Of a DNA stretch of 64,000 nt, positions 34,991-44,183 are shown piece by piece. A model generated the notes under the pieces. That model did not search any database. It had not been told where the DNA came from and worked only from the letters and a program-made list of their open reading frames with translations. The DNA comes from Pseudoneobacillus sp042683745. GTDB lineage: Bacteria > Bacillota > Bacilli > Bacillales > Cytobacillaceae. A program made the position numbers and the translations under genes. The stretch spans positions 282,036 through 346,035 of the forward strand of contig NZ_JBHUJX010000012.1 of the NCBI RefSeq assembly GCF_042683745.1, read 5' to 3'. How positions within the stretch are numbered: the first letter of the stretch is position 1; the number at the start of each line of letters is the position of its first letter.

Positions 34991-36052
34991 TTACTTCATC
35001 ATTTCATTAAAATTAATTACCTCGGAAAACCCTGAACCATCACTGTTTATTTTCCCTAATCTCAAATTCCTCTTATCAAAATCCCGGTCAGTATCATAAA
35101 TGAAATACAGGGTATTATCATTTGCATAAACCATCGACTCTGTTTCTAATTTGGAGAGTGGACTGATTTTCCCTGTACTTATATCAAACTCCGATAACTC
35201 TACGTCATAATTCTCATCTTCTGGAGTCCTATCATTATTGAAGGCAACTTTCTTACCATTTGGAGAAATAACTGGAAATGTTTCATATATACCACCAGAA
35301 AGCGGAACTGACAGCGCAGTAAACTCATTGGTTTTTATATCGTAAACGACATATTCTGTTTCTTTAGTACTATTTAGGATATTTGCTTTAATCGGGTTAT
35401 CATTTTTATCAAAAGGCTCCAAAATCATTCCAAGCTTCGTACCATCTGCTGAAATCGATAAGTCATGAATGAAATCACTTGAAAATTTAGTGATCCTATG
35501 AATATTCGATCCGTTTATATCTATTGAATACAAATCATAATTATAAGGAATAGCTGCTACTCCAGGATGTTCCGCATAAAATTCCGCAGCTTTTATGTAG
35601 TATATTCGATTACCTTTTGGTGAAATCACCGCTTCTGTTACTAATTCATCTTCTGGTGTTAAACGTTTTATTCTCGTTCCATCGACATTCATGATATATA
35701 TGGCTTGTTTCAATTCTTTTTCATAGGAAGATGAAAGAAAAAGAAGTTTCTGACCATCTGCGAAAAACATCGGGTCGATATAATGATAGCTCTTCTTTGG
35801 CTTCGCTAGTTCTTTTACATTCCCCTTTTTATCAGCTAAATAAATCGCACCTTTTCTGTTTTTAAAATATGAAAATGCAATCTGTTCATCATCTGGCGAA
35901 ATAGAAACTCTCTTATAGGGATTATTCTCAGGGTATGTATCACTAAGCACAACTTCTTTCATAATTCCTTTAAAACCAAACCATATAAGAAATGCTAAAC
36001 CGATAAATATTGTTAATCCAACCGTCAAACCTATTTTTCGTTTTCTTGTCAA
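34991..36052 (-). CDS. Membrane-anchored TolB-like (PD40) beta-propeller protein
   Basis: A 353-residue protein: N-terminal transmembrane anchor (about 7-27), then repeated PD40/WD40-like blades such as SISPDDEQIAFSYF, KKLLFLSSS-like strands, VISPKGNRIYYIKA and VISPNGKKVAFNNDRTPEDE. The anchor implies an external propeller, perhaps a sensor or scaffold; no partner is known. The TTG start (36052) has AAGGGAGGG upstream. A TGACTAGTCA palindrome lies 25 bases before the start. Confidence 0.8.
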   Translation of the reverse strand: MTRKRKIGLTVGLTIFIGLAFLIWFGFKGIMKEVVLSDTYPENNPYKRVSISPDDEQIAFSYFKNRKGAIYLADKKGNVKELAKPKKSYHYIDPMFFADGQKLLFLSSSYEKELKQAIYIMNVDGTRIKRLTPEDELVTEAVISPKGNRIYYIKAAEFYAEHPGVAAIPYNYDLYSIDINGSNIHRITKFSSDFIHDLSISADGTKLGMILEPFDKNDNPIKANILNSTKETEYVVYDIKTNEFTALSVPLSGGIYETFPVISPNGKKVAFNNDRTPEDENYDVELSEFDISTGKISPLSKLETESMVYANDNTLYFIYDTDRDFDKRNLRLGKINSDGSGFSEVINFNEMMK

Positions 36053-36076
36053 ACAGTTTCCCTCCCTTTTATATAA

Positions 36077-36086
36077 TGACTAGTCA
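36077..36086. promoter_or_regulatory. Candidate palindromic operator
   Basis: TGACTAGTCA is a perfect 10-bp palindrome immediately upstream of the propeller gene. Many TetR-type operators contain this core; no TetR gene is adjacent. Confidence 0.35.
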
Positions 36087-36803
36087 GTTTATATATTATT
36101 TAACAAATATATACTGAATTATACATTTTTATAAGTTTTTACTCTTTTTTAAGGAAAAAATAGCTTAACTAAATAGAGGAATCTTCTATCACTAACCTGC
36201 TTACAAATACTTTAAATGCTATTCTTCACTATATCCCCTAAATAATTTAACATAGTCATTCATTCACAATGAAAGTGAGTGATTCAACCATCTGACCCTT
36301 TAATGAGAAAAAACGCTTCCTTGTTTCAGAAAAGCGCCCGAGTGTGGAATTTCCTATTACTATTGCATAGTATCGTTGTACTGCGCAGCAAATGACCTTC
36401 TTTTTAGTTGTTCTTCTTATACATATGTTACGTTATACTTCCCTTTAATAATGTATTCGGTAAATAAAACATGCTGTTTATTGAAGCATGTTATATGAAT
36501 GGAAAAGAGCCTGAATATATAAGAAATGCATAAATTCTTGCATATTATTTGCTCTGAAATTTTATTCCTTGTTGTATTAAAGCCTCCTATAGTTTAAGTA
36601 CATTTGTTCACAAACTCCTATCAGGAATGTTGCACGTATCTTCAATAAGGGGTAGCGTCAGGATAATGCGGATTTACAACGATAAGGAAATTACAAATTA
36701 AAAAGCCCAACTTCACTGCAAAACAAAATAGAGAAAGTGAGCTTTTCCGTTACTTCATTATTTATATTTGAACTAATATAAAACTGCTAAGTAGATTTTT
36801 AGC
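36087..36803. other. Long spacer with repeats and a terminator
   Basis: No gene recognised. Contains a family A repeat at 36288-36345 (stem ACGCTTCC / GAAAAGCG), a hairpin AACATGCT / AGCATGTT (36468-36492), and near 36700-36750 a minus-strand terminator (AAAAGCTCACTT ... GGGCTTTTT) for the DJ-1 gene. Confidence 0.45.
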
Positions 36804-37436
36804 TCAGCTATTTATTGAATTCATTAACTGGAAGAAGTATTCAGATTTATGAGTCTTATTTAGGTTATACCAGGAATGTAATGTATCTGGTGCAAATACA
36901 TCTAATTTTTTCAGTACTTCCATCGCAAATTCCAGAGGAGCTATTCCTGATGCAGTAACTAAATTCGCATCAGATACCGCTGATCCCACCTCATAGAACT
37001 TTTCTCCTTTATAGTTAGGACATACCGTTTTAGTGTATTCTAAATTATTACTTGTATGCTTTCTAGTATCTAAGTATCCCATATTCGCAAGGGCCTCAGT
37101 TGCACCACAAATTGCAGCAACAACAGTGCCAAGCTTTAAAGCATGCCCTATTCTTTCCAAGATAGGTTGATGAATTTCCTCACTCCAAGTAGTCCCTCCT
37201 GGTAAGATTAAAAGATCTTTACTCTCAAGAGTACATTCATCAAGGGAAATATCTGGTTTTATGCTCAGTCCTCCCATAGTAGTAATCATTTCCTTATTAG
37301 CTCCTACTGTAATTACTTTTAAAGGTGCTAAATCTCTTTTGAAATATCTTCCTGAGTTTAGTTCAGCGATTAAATATCCATATTCCCAGTCCGACATTGT
37401 ATTAAATACATATAGAAAAGCTTTTTTTGTTTGCAT
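36804..37436 (-). CDS. DJ-1/PfpI-family protein
   Basis: A 210-residue type 1 glutamine amidotransferase-like protein. The nucleophile elbow is VVAAICGATEAL (Cys at about residue 107), with LLILPGGTTWSEE before it and the pocket Glu early in the protein. The family includes glyoxalases, chaperones and proteases; Bacillus members of this length are uncharacterised. ATG 37436 is chosen for GGAG nine bases upstream. It follows the WYL regulator gene on the same strand; a terminator lies between, but regulation by that protein is plausible. Confidence 0.85.
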   Translation of the reverse strand: MQTKKAFLYVFNTMSDWEYGYLIAELNSGRYFKRDLAPLKVITVGANKEMITTMGGLSIKPDISLDECTLESKDLLILPGGTTWSEEIHQPILERIGHALKLGTVVAAICGATEALANMGYLDTRKHTSNNLEYTKTVCPNYKGEKFYEVGSAVSDANLVTASGIAPLEFAMEVLKKLDVFAPDTLHSWYNLNKTHKSEYFFQLMNSINS

Positions 37437-37478
37437 CCAATAACACTCCAATCACAATTGATATAGCTAGTATAATAA

Positions 37479-37509
37479 AACTTCCCTGACAGTTAACGTC
37501 AGGGAAGTT
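37479..37509 (-). terminator. Terminator of the WYL regulator gene
   Basis: AACTTCCCTGAC pairs with GTCAGGGAAGTT (12 bp, perfect) one base after the stop codon at 37511. Confidence 0.8.
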
Positions 37510-37510
37510 A

Positions 37511-38473
37511 TTATACTTGATGAAATTTTATTAAATCCGACAGAACTTCAATAAGTCTTTTCTTAAGACTTATTGGCTCAATAACTTTAATAGATTTATT
37601 GTACGGTAAAAGTAAATAAGGTACATATGTATGTATCATATCTTTTTCAAGAAGAAAAACTGCTTGATTTGAAGTCCGTTCTTGTAAATAATGTCCTAAA
37701 AACCAATGTTGGCAAATATCAGCTAATACACTTTTATCCCCATTAATAACCAAAGAAATAATCCCTTCCTTATCTTCCATAGTTGGAAGAAGACTTTTTA
37801 TAAAAAAGTCACGTGCTGAAAAATTTTCTGGCCGGATAAACTTATTTTCGGTTAGCATTAGACTTTCAATTCGATCTACTCTAAAACTACGGATATCATT
37901 CCTAAGATGACAAAATCCAATCACATACCACTTATTATTCCAATAGATAATTCTGTACGGATCGACCAATCTATAATTTAATTGCTTTTCGCCACCTTTA
38001 TGGTAGAGAATTTTTACTGAGTACCCGTCAGCAATGGCCTGCTCCAACTCCTTCAAAAAAGGTTCCATAGAGAGTGAACTTAATCGACTTATTACTTCAA
38101 GACTAGTTAAATGTTGGTTTATCTTTGTTTTCTGCTCTTGATTTGAGTATTTACTTAGTTTTGAAATGGCCCTATTTAGTGCTTCACCTCCATAATATCC
38201 AGCTTCTTCTGCAAAAACAGCAGCGTGAAATAGTGAAGTTTGCTCCTCAAAATCAAAAAAAAGAGGGGCCTCAATAAAATTGTTCATTAAAGTGTATCCA
38301 CCGTTATGTCCTGGTTCTGAAATTATAGGTACGCCACTTGTTGAAATTGTATCAATATAACGATACACAGTCCTTATATTCATCTCTAACTTTTCTGAAA
38401 TTTGTTTTGCAGTAATTTTTTCACCTGAACGAAGCATCCATAGAATTGCTAACATATTGTCAATTTTAGGCAT
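37511..38473 (-). CDS. YafY-type transcriptional regulator (HTH + WYL)
   Basis: A 320-residue protein: N-terminal winged HTH_11 (ITAKQISEKLEMNIRTVYRY, ISEPGHNGGYTL) and a WYL domain (YHKGGEKQLNYRLVDPYRII, NNKWYVIGFCHLRNDIRSFR) with a C-terminal WCX-like extension. Such regulators bind nucleic acid or nucleotide ligands and control DNA-damage, defence or metabolic genes. The DJ-1 gene directly downstream is its most likely target. Start ATG 38473 has only a weak GAGGTAG upstream. Confidence 0.88.
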   Translation of the reverse strand: MPKIDNMLAILWMLRSGEKITAKQISEKLEMNIRTVYRYIDTISTSGVPIISEPGHNGGYTLMNNFIEAPLFFDFEEQTSLFHAAVFAEEAGYYGGEALNRAISKLSKYSNQEQKTKINQHLTSLEVISRLSSLSMEPFLKELEQAIADGYSVKILYHKGGEKQLNYRLVDPYRIIYWNNKWYVIGFCHLRNDIRSFRVDRIESLMLTENKFIRPENFSARDFFIKSLLPTMEDKEGIISLVINGDKSVLADICQHWFLGHYLQERTSNQAVFLLEKDMIHTYVPYLLLPYNKSIKVIEPISLKKRLIEVLSDLIKFHQV

Positions 38474-38694
38474 ATAATTCTACCTCAATGATGCTGTATT
38501 CTATTCTTTCCAGTATTTTTTTCATTTTTCTTTTTAACCCCCGCACCTTTTCAGTCCGCATTTTTTTTCCTTTTAAAGTATTATTTTTGTTCAACTAACC
38601 TGCTTCTTTAATGGATCTCGCACAAAAAAATAGTCGAGAAAAACAAGTCTTAATGAATAAAAACTCGTATATTTTAAAGAACACATCTATAATT

Positions 38695-39708
38695 TTATTT
38701 AAAAGTTTGTAACACAGTACCTTGACCATTATCTGATTCAACGTCAGCGAATGCTCCATTTATAAAAGTCATTTGTGGTGGAACATGACCGCAATCAATA
38801 TCGTACAGAATAGGAATTTGTAGCTCTTTAGAAAGTTCTTTATAAACATCTTCAACTGTATAATTTGTAACAGCTGGATTTGCTGGACTTCTCCCAAACA
38901 TAATGCCACTACAATCCTCAAACCAACCTGCTAATTTCATTTGCACGAGGGTCCTACGCAATTCAGTTGGCGATAACTGCAAATTTTCGAGATACCAAAT
39001 AACAGAATCTCCTTCAATATAATTCTCTTTAAAATTTTGTACATTCCCATATGGTGTACCAATCAGATGCCTAATTATATCAATACAACCACCAAGTAAT
39101 CGCCCCTGTATCTTAACTTTTTCGTTTACAGTTGATTTCCAGTAAGTTTGTTCCGTTAGATTGAAAATATAAGGAGTAGGGTTATCAGGTTGCCATTCTT
39201 TTTGATATTTTTCTGATGAATGTTGGAGAATTGATTCATTCATTTTGGTAGACAATACTGTTCGCCACATTGCCGTCGTATCATCAGAATACTCTCCTCT
39301 TAAATCCACTAAGTTGGTTCCGTGCGCTGTAGCTGTACCCGTTTTCAATGTAATGGCTAACAGTAGCAGACTTATATCAGAATAACCTAATATCCACTTA
39401 CTTTTTATATTTTCAAAGTCAATATATTCAAGTGTCTCAATAAGTAGCTCTCCGCCCCAAGGAGGAATAATAAGTTGAATATTATCACTAAGCATCATTT
39501 TATTGAACTCTTCTGCACGCTTTTTAGCAGATGCAGACTTTTCCTTATCTTGTGTCCATGCAGTTTCACCGCAGATGAAGTTAAAACCTTTCTTTTCCAC
39601 ACTTTTGAATGCAGATTTCAACAAGTGATGTAATTCACTTGGGACTCCAGAGGATGGTGCAGTTACTCCTATTGTTGCACCTTTTTCTAAGATTGGATAT
39701 TTTATCAT
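38695..39708 (-). CDS. S66-family peptidase (LD-carboxypeptidase/MccF-like)
   Basis: A 337-residue serine peptidase. The nucleophile is in WILGYSDISLLL, the Glu of the triad in WYLENLQLSPTEL and the His in DIDCGHVPPQMT. S66 enzymes cleave LD-peptide bonds in murein tripeptides, or acyl-sulfamoyl adenylates such as microcin C (MccF self-immunity). The GVTAPSSGVPSE start is typical of the MccF-like branch. ATG 39708 is chosen; the frame extends to 39726 through the ribosome binding site GGGAGAGTGG. Confidence 0.86.
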   Translation of the reverse strand: MIKYPILEKGATIGVTAPSSGVPSELHHLLKSAFKSVEKKGFNFICGETAWTQDKEKSASAKKRAEEFNKMMLSDNIQLIIPPWGGELLIETLEYIDFENIKSKWILGYSDISLLLLAITLKTGTATAHGTNLVDLRGEYSDDTTAMWRTVLSTKMNESILQHSSEKYQKEWQPDNPTPYIFNLTEQTYWKSTVNEKVKIQGRLLGGCIDIIRHLIGTPYGNVQNFKENYIEGDSVIWYLENLQLSPTELRRTLVQMKLAGWFEDCSGIMFGRSPANPAVTNYTVEDVYKELSKELQIPILYDIDCGHVPPQMTFINGAFADVESDNGQGTVLQTFK

Positions 39709-39821
39709 GCTTAGCCACTCTCCCAACGCTTTTTATAAAAATAACATTTTATATGTTATTAAAAAACACTTCTTTTATTACACTAACCTCCTTTTTCATA
39801 AAAAAAGCCGTATACTGTTCT

Positions 39822-40151
39822 ATCTCAATTCTAGATGAAAACTCAAGCCTGATTAAACATTTATTTGCTAAAGTCCCATCGGGAAGCTCTATAGTTTTTG
39901 ACTATGCACTCTATGAAAAGAAAGGCATGTCTAATAGAGTTGAAAATTGGGTTAAAATGGCTTCAGCAAGTGGCGAATCGATCAAATCCAATTTCACAAA
40001 TAACAAAGTTCAAACCATGTTATTAGAATCAGGTTTGCTTATTTATGAACATTTGACACCTAATGGAATACAGGAACTTTTCTTTAGAGATCGTACAGAT
40101 TATTTATGTGCTTTTGAGACAGTCTATTTTATCCATACTGTAAAGAGGTAA
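39822..40151 (+). pseudogene. C-terminal remnant of a SAM-dependent methyltransferase (copy 2)
   Basis: About 109 codons remain: VPSGSSIVFDYALYEKKG, NRVENWVKMASASGESIKS, LLIYEHLTPNGIQELFF, AFETVYFIHTVKR. It is the C-terminal third of a LCM-like class I methyltransferase and lacks the SAM-binding part. No start or ribosome binding site precedes it. Copy 1 at 1281-1471 shares the last ~60 codons and the downstream hairpin and repeat, so a longer segment was duplicated. Confidence 0.75.
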
Positions 40152-40651
40152 TATATAATTTTAAATACTTTTCATTGTCTGGATTATTGAGCGGTATTTT
40201 TTGTTTTTCTTATTGAACTAAACTGCCCCGTTAGTACCTTAATTCGCAAACATAAATATTGTATGTTTATTAATGGATATACACGATGATTCAGAACTTT
40301 TATCAAACATTATACCAGCACCCAGAAGAGTTTGTTTCTGTAAATTCCTTTACAAAATCACCAAAGATATTTATTGCATAGTATGAATCTACTACACAAT
40401 ATACAAGTTACTTAACAATCTAGCCCGAATGTTTAATAATAAAAATCCTGCACACAACACAGGATATTAATCTTATAAATAATCGTACTTTGTTATTAAT
40501 GATCTAACTTATTTATAAAACTACATCACAATCAAAAGAAATGTCGTTGCCAATATCTTATTTCTGTATTTCCTGATTTTAAAAATATCCTTTCGCAATA
40601 TTTTTCAGTATTAAGATTGTTGAAAATAAAATTATCTTTTGTTTGAAACAT
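40152..40651. other. Spacer with repeat head
   Basis: No gene recognised. AACTAAACTGCCCCGTTAGT at 40215 is a family A repeat head, and ATCCTGCACACAACACAGGAT near 40448 forms a small hairpin. Confidence 0.4.
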
Positions 40652-41212
40652 TCATAAAGTATCAAATGTTTTCGCTTGACTAATTCGATAGGCAATCAAA
40701 TAAATCACTGTATATATTGGGAAGGAATAAAAAGCACTCCAGTTTACTTCTGTGTAAAATCCTATCCATTCAAATAGAGGTTCGCCGATAAAAGATGACA
40801 AAGCAGAATAGATAATAGCTTTTAAAAATGGATTGTATGTTGGTTTAAATTGCAACCAAAGCATAAGAGTTACTGGTATCAATGAAAAATCCCAAGGTAG
40901 AAAGGCTGGAATTGTTGGTAAAACTCTTCCTGAATAATGCCAAAGCCCAAATATTATACCTAGAAAATCTAACCATGAAGCAATGATTAGAGCGAAACTC
41001 CCAGCTAAAAGTAGCCTTGCCTCACTTCCTCGTTTCCGAACGATTAACCATACAATCCACGGAAATACTGATAAAAATATGGATAACCAAAATTCCCAAT
41101 CCCATAATGTATTTTCAATCCAATAATGAAAATATTCTTTTTCAATCTTATGAATTTGTTCAAAAAACTCATCTGATCTATTAATTTCTTCTTCACTGAT
41201 TAATGGCGCCAT
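40652..41212 (-). CDS. CBO0543-family membrane protein
   Basis: A 186-residue protein with about five transmembrane helices, matching the CBO0543 family of spore-former membrane proteins: LWDWEFWLSIFLSVFPWIVW, GIIFGLWHYSGRVLPTIPAF, LPWDFSLIPVTLML and GEPLFEWIGFY. The function of the family is unknown. Start ATG 41212 with GAAGGTG upstream. Monocistronic. Confidence 0.85.
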   Translation of the reverse strand: MAPLISEEEINRSDEFFEQIHKIEKEYFHYWIENTLWDWEFWLSIFLSVFPWIVWLIVRKRGSEARLLLAGSFALIIASWLDFLGIIFGLWHYSGRVLPTIPAFLPWDFSLIPVTLMLWLQFKPTYNPFLKAIIYSALSSFIGEPLFEWIGFYTEVNWSAFYSFPIYTVIYLIAYRISQAKTFDTL

Positions 41213-41402
41213 TTTGTTTCATTCACCTTCTAATAAAAGACTACCATTAATATTTCCAATAGCTTTTTCAATTAACCGCCTCCTTAATTTAGACCATTTT
41301 TTATCATTACTTTAACTATTAGTTTCAAATTTGATTTTCAAATAATCTCTAATAAAAGAGTCATAATATACTTTAACATTTGTTTCTTGTTTCTTTTTAA
41401 TG

Positions 41403-41592
41403 TCAATCGGCTTGAACAACATTTGGGTATGATGGTATCTCTTTTACAAAAAAAGAGAGTGTCCCTCCCCACTCTTTATCCGATGGTTCACTAGAATTTT
41501 TAAATTGACGTAACTGTTTAAGTAGGTTTTCCACGTCAATAATTTGATTCGTCTCGATTTGCTTTCTCAATATTGCACCGAATTTAAGAATA
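41403..41592 (-). pseudogene. Gene fragment, C-terminal end only
   Basis: A protein-like frame (ILKFGAILRKQIETNQIIDV, FKNSSEPSDKEWGGTLSFF, ending NVVQAD) runs for about 62 codons without a start codon; a stop lies directly upstream. I do not recognise the family. The run AAAAAAAGAGAGTG / CACTCTTT inside it can form a hairpin. Confidence 0.4.
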
Positions 41593-41665
41593 TACTATTG
41601 TTGTATTCGTTGATATGGTTCGTCAACTTAAACTATTCAACTGATTATTGGAGGTTTGTAATGGA

Positions 41666-42001
41666 ATGAATAAACATGACCAACTAAATATGATCAAAGA
41701 AGATTTTATGAATTGTCAGCAAGTACTACTGGCAATTGGGGACGAAACACGTCAATCAATCTTGTTAGTTTTAATGGGAACGGATTGTCAAACAGGATTA
41801 CGTGTTGGTGAAATTACTGAACAAACTCATCTTTCACGACCTGCTGTATCACATCATCTTAAAATTTTACGAGATGCTGGTGTTATTTTAATGCGTAAAG
41901 AAGGAACAAAGAACTTTTATTACATTAACGTGCGTACAAAATTAGGTTTACTAAAAACGCTTGTGTTGGATATTGAAAAGTTCATGCAGACATTTTATTG
42001 A
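41666..42001 (+). CDS. ArsR-family HTH regulator
   Basis: A 111-residue winged helix-turn-helix protein: GDETRQSILLVLMG, the recognition helix LSRPAVSHHLKILRDAGVI and the wing RKEGTKNFYYIN. No CxC metal site is visible, so it is probably not a metal sensor of the ArsR/SmtB kind. ATG 41666 is used since GGAGGT lies at 41650-41655; an earlier ATG at 41661 stops after two codons. It lies 41 bases upstream of an oxidoreductase gene, so the two form an operon; redox or electrophile control is plausible. Confidence 0.88.
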   Translation: MNKHDQLNMIKEDFMNCQQVLLAIGDETRQSILLVLMGTDCQTGLRVGEITEQTHLSRPAVSHHLKILRDAGVILMRKEGTKNFYYINVRTKLGLLKTLVLDIEKFMQTFY

Positions 42002-42042
42002 AATGATGAATTATAAACATACATTATTTGGAGGGGTATGCA

Positions 42043-43041
42043 ATGAAAGCAATGGTTATTGATAAGTATGGGAAAGTGCCTATGCGTTTGGCAGAAATAC
42101 CGACTCCTGAGATTGGTGAATATGAGGTGCTCGCTGAAATTCATGCAGCTAGTATAAATCCTGTTGATTTTAAGATACGCGATGGGAAAGTGAAATTGTT
42201 AGTTAAATATAAAATGCCTCTTATCTTAGGGAATGACTTTTCTGGTGTCGTGGCAAAGGTTGGCGCAAAAGTGACTCGTTTTAAAGTTGGTGACGAAATA
42301 TATGCTCGTCCACGTAAGAGTAAAATCGGTACTTTTGCAGAATATATCGCTATTCATGAAGATGACATCGCCTTAAAACCTAAAAATTTGAGCTTTGAGG
42401 AAGCAGCGTCGATCCCTCTAGTTGGGTTAACAACCTATCAAGCCTTAACAGACATTTTGCAATTACAAAAAGGACAAAAGATTTTGATTCATGCTGGATC
42501 TGGTGGTGTTGGTACCTTCGCTATTCAAATGGCAAAATTAATGGGTGCCACTGTTGCAACAACGGCAAGTGATGCTGGTACGAATTTGGTGAAATCACTT
42601 GGAGCAGATGAAATAATTAATTACAAGACAGAAAAATTTGAAGAGATTCTGAAAAATTATGATGCTGTATACGATACACTTGGGGGCGAGATCCTTGAAA
42701 AATCTTTCAATATTCTAAAAGACGGAGGAAAAATTGTTTCCGTATCGGGTTTACCAAATGCAAGTTTTGCTAAAGAATATGGTTCTGGATTTTTTAAAAC
42801 GTTGTTGTTTTCAGCAGCAAGTCATAAACTTACTGCACTTGAAAAAAAGCATAATGTTCAATATACGTTTTTGTTTATGAAACCAAGTGGAGAACAATTA
42901 CGTATCATTGCAAACTTTATTGAGTCTGGTAAAATCAAACCTGTCATAGATAGAGTCTTTTCCTTTAAAGATGCTCAAAAAGCGATGGAATATGCAGAGT
43001 CGGGAAGAGCTAAAGGGAAAATAATAGTAAAAATTAGATAG
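42043..43041 (+). CDS. NADP-dependent MDR oxidoreductase (quinone oxidoreductase-like)
   Basis: A 332-residue medium-chain reductase without the zinc-ligand pattern of alcohol dehydrogenases. Landmarks are SINPVDFKIRDGKV, LGNDFSGVVAKVG, LVGLTTYQALTD, the nucleotide loop HAGSGGVGTFAIQMAK and YDAVYDTLGGEILEKS. It resembles YogA/zinc-binding-like quinone or enone reductases. GGAGGGG lies just before ATG 42043. Cotranscribed with the ArsR regulator. Confidence 0.88.
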   Translation: MKAMVIDKYGKVPMRLAEIPTPEIGEYEVLAEIHAASINPVDFKIRDGKVKLLVKYKMPLILGNDFSGVVAKVGAKVTRFKVGDEIYARPRKSKIGTFAEYIAIHEDDIALKPKNLSFEEAASIPLVGLTTYQALTDILQLQKGQKILIHAGSGGVGTFAIQMAKLMGATVATTASDAGTNLVKSLGADEIINYKTEKFEEILKNYDAVYDTLGGEILEKSFNILKDGGKIVSVSGLPNASFAKEYGSGFFKTLLFSAASHKLTALEKKHNVQYTFLFMKPSGEQLRIIANFIESGKIKPVIDRVFSFKDAQKAMEYAESGRAKGKIIVKIR

Positions 43042-43295
43042 TTCTTTTTATAATTCTCAAAAGGTCTATTTGCTAAGAAAGTAATTTCATTTAATAAAGT
43101 AAGAATAAATAAGAATAGTGGTTTTTCTTCATCTTCATGATCCTTATCATCATTTATTATATAGGTTTCAAATAGATTTATCGCAGTATTGTGCCATACA
43201 TCATATACATTTGCTAAAGATAAGATAATTCCAGTATATAATAATATTCGTTCATTAGCCTTAAAATATAATGGATGCAATAGTGTATGCCTCAT
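42975..43295 (-). CDS. Possible small protein, 3' end truncated
   Basis: The frame from ATG 43295 starts MRHTLLHPLYFKANERILLY and continues with VYDVWHNTAINLFETYII and LFILTLLNEITFLANRPF, which looks like real protein. Its last ~22 codons run antisense into the oxidoreductase gene, so the natural end seems lost. No ribosome binding site is visible. Family unknown. Confidence 0.35.
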   Translation of the reverse strand: MRHTLLHPLYFKANERILLYTGIILSLANVYDVWHNTAINLFETYIINDDKDHEDEEKPLFLFILTLLNEITFLANRPFENYKKNYLIFTIIFPLALPDSAYSIAF

Positions 43296-43406
43296 ATGTG
43301 TAGAATTACAACATGAAAATGTTATTGTAAATCGTTTTTTTGGGAAATACCCTTAGCAACCAAGGATATTTCCCATATTCTCTATACATGCGACGAATTC
43401 CTTAAA

Positions 43407-44129
43407 TCAACCAACAGCCTTTGTATATTTACATCTAGGAAAACTACTGCATCCATAAAACTCTCCCCTATTCCCTCGACGCTTTATCATCTCAGAACCA
43501 CATTTCGGACAAATATCTTTATTTATATTTTTAATAGTTTCTTCAACGGTAGCTGCTGTTTGGTTCTCATCCAATTGAGAAATCATATTTATAAGTTCAT
43601 TTCGTTCAATTAATTTAATACCATTTGCTTTAGCCAATTGAACTGCTGCATCAGTGAACTCATTATTTGTAATGGCCCAACCTTCCGATGCCTTATAGAA
43701 AGCTATTGAAGAAACAACCTCTTGTATGGCTTTAATTCCTACACGTTTACTATACCTCTTTGCTTGTACCACAATCCGCTTATCTCCAGTAGTCATTACT
43801 AAGTCAGCACCATAGTCACCTGTTACTTTTGTTGTTTGAACTTTATATCCTTTTTGCGAAAAAATTAGTTTTAAGAAATACTCAAACTGCACACCAGTCA
43901 TGGTATCTACATCTTGAATCTTTGATTTCCTAACCTTCTCATTGAATTTCTTTTTCCTAATTATCAAGTATGTAATTGAAAAGATAAAGCCTATTATTCC
44001 AATTGTAATGGATGTCTCGAATGACTTAGTGATCATATAAACGATAAAAAACACACCAAGACTTGAAAATCCTATAAAATTATCAACGAATTCCGACTCT
44101 CGTTTAGTAGCACTTTTTCTTCTAGCCAT
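43407..44129 (-). CDS. Mrr-type restriction endonuclease with membrane anchor and zinc finger
   Basis: A 240-residue protein. Two transmembrane helices (about 18-35 and 40-57) precede an Mrr/DUF2034 nuclease core: GVQFEYFLKLIFSQKGY, the catalytic Asp in GDYGADLVM, and the QAK motif in RIVVQAKRYSKRVG. A C-terminal topoisomerase-type zinc finger follows (CPKCGSEM ... CSSFPRCKY). Such anchored nucleases may cut foreign or modified DNA at the membrane. It is the last gene of a minus-strand set with a PLD-helicase and a MazG-type enzyme, 54 bases apart. GGAGGG precedes the ATG. Confidence 0.85.
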   Translation of the reverse strand: MARRKSATKRESEFVDNFIGFSSLGVFFIVYMITKSFETSITIGIIGFIFSITYLIIRKKKFNEKVRKSKIQDVDTMTGVQFEYFLKLIFSQKGYKVQTTKVTGDYGADLVMTTGDKRIVVQAKRYSKRVGIKAIQEVVSSIAFYKASEGWAITNNEFTDAAVQLAKANGIKLIERNELINMISQLDENQTAATVEETIKNINKDICPKCGSEMIKRRGNRGEFYGCSSFPRCKYTKAVG

Positions 44130-44183
44130 TTTTCTCCCTCCAATATTTTTTTAAAAAAGCCCCGTATTTGTTATGATACGAAG

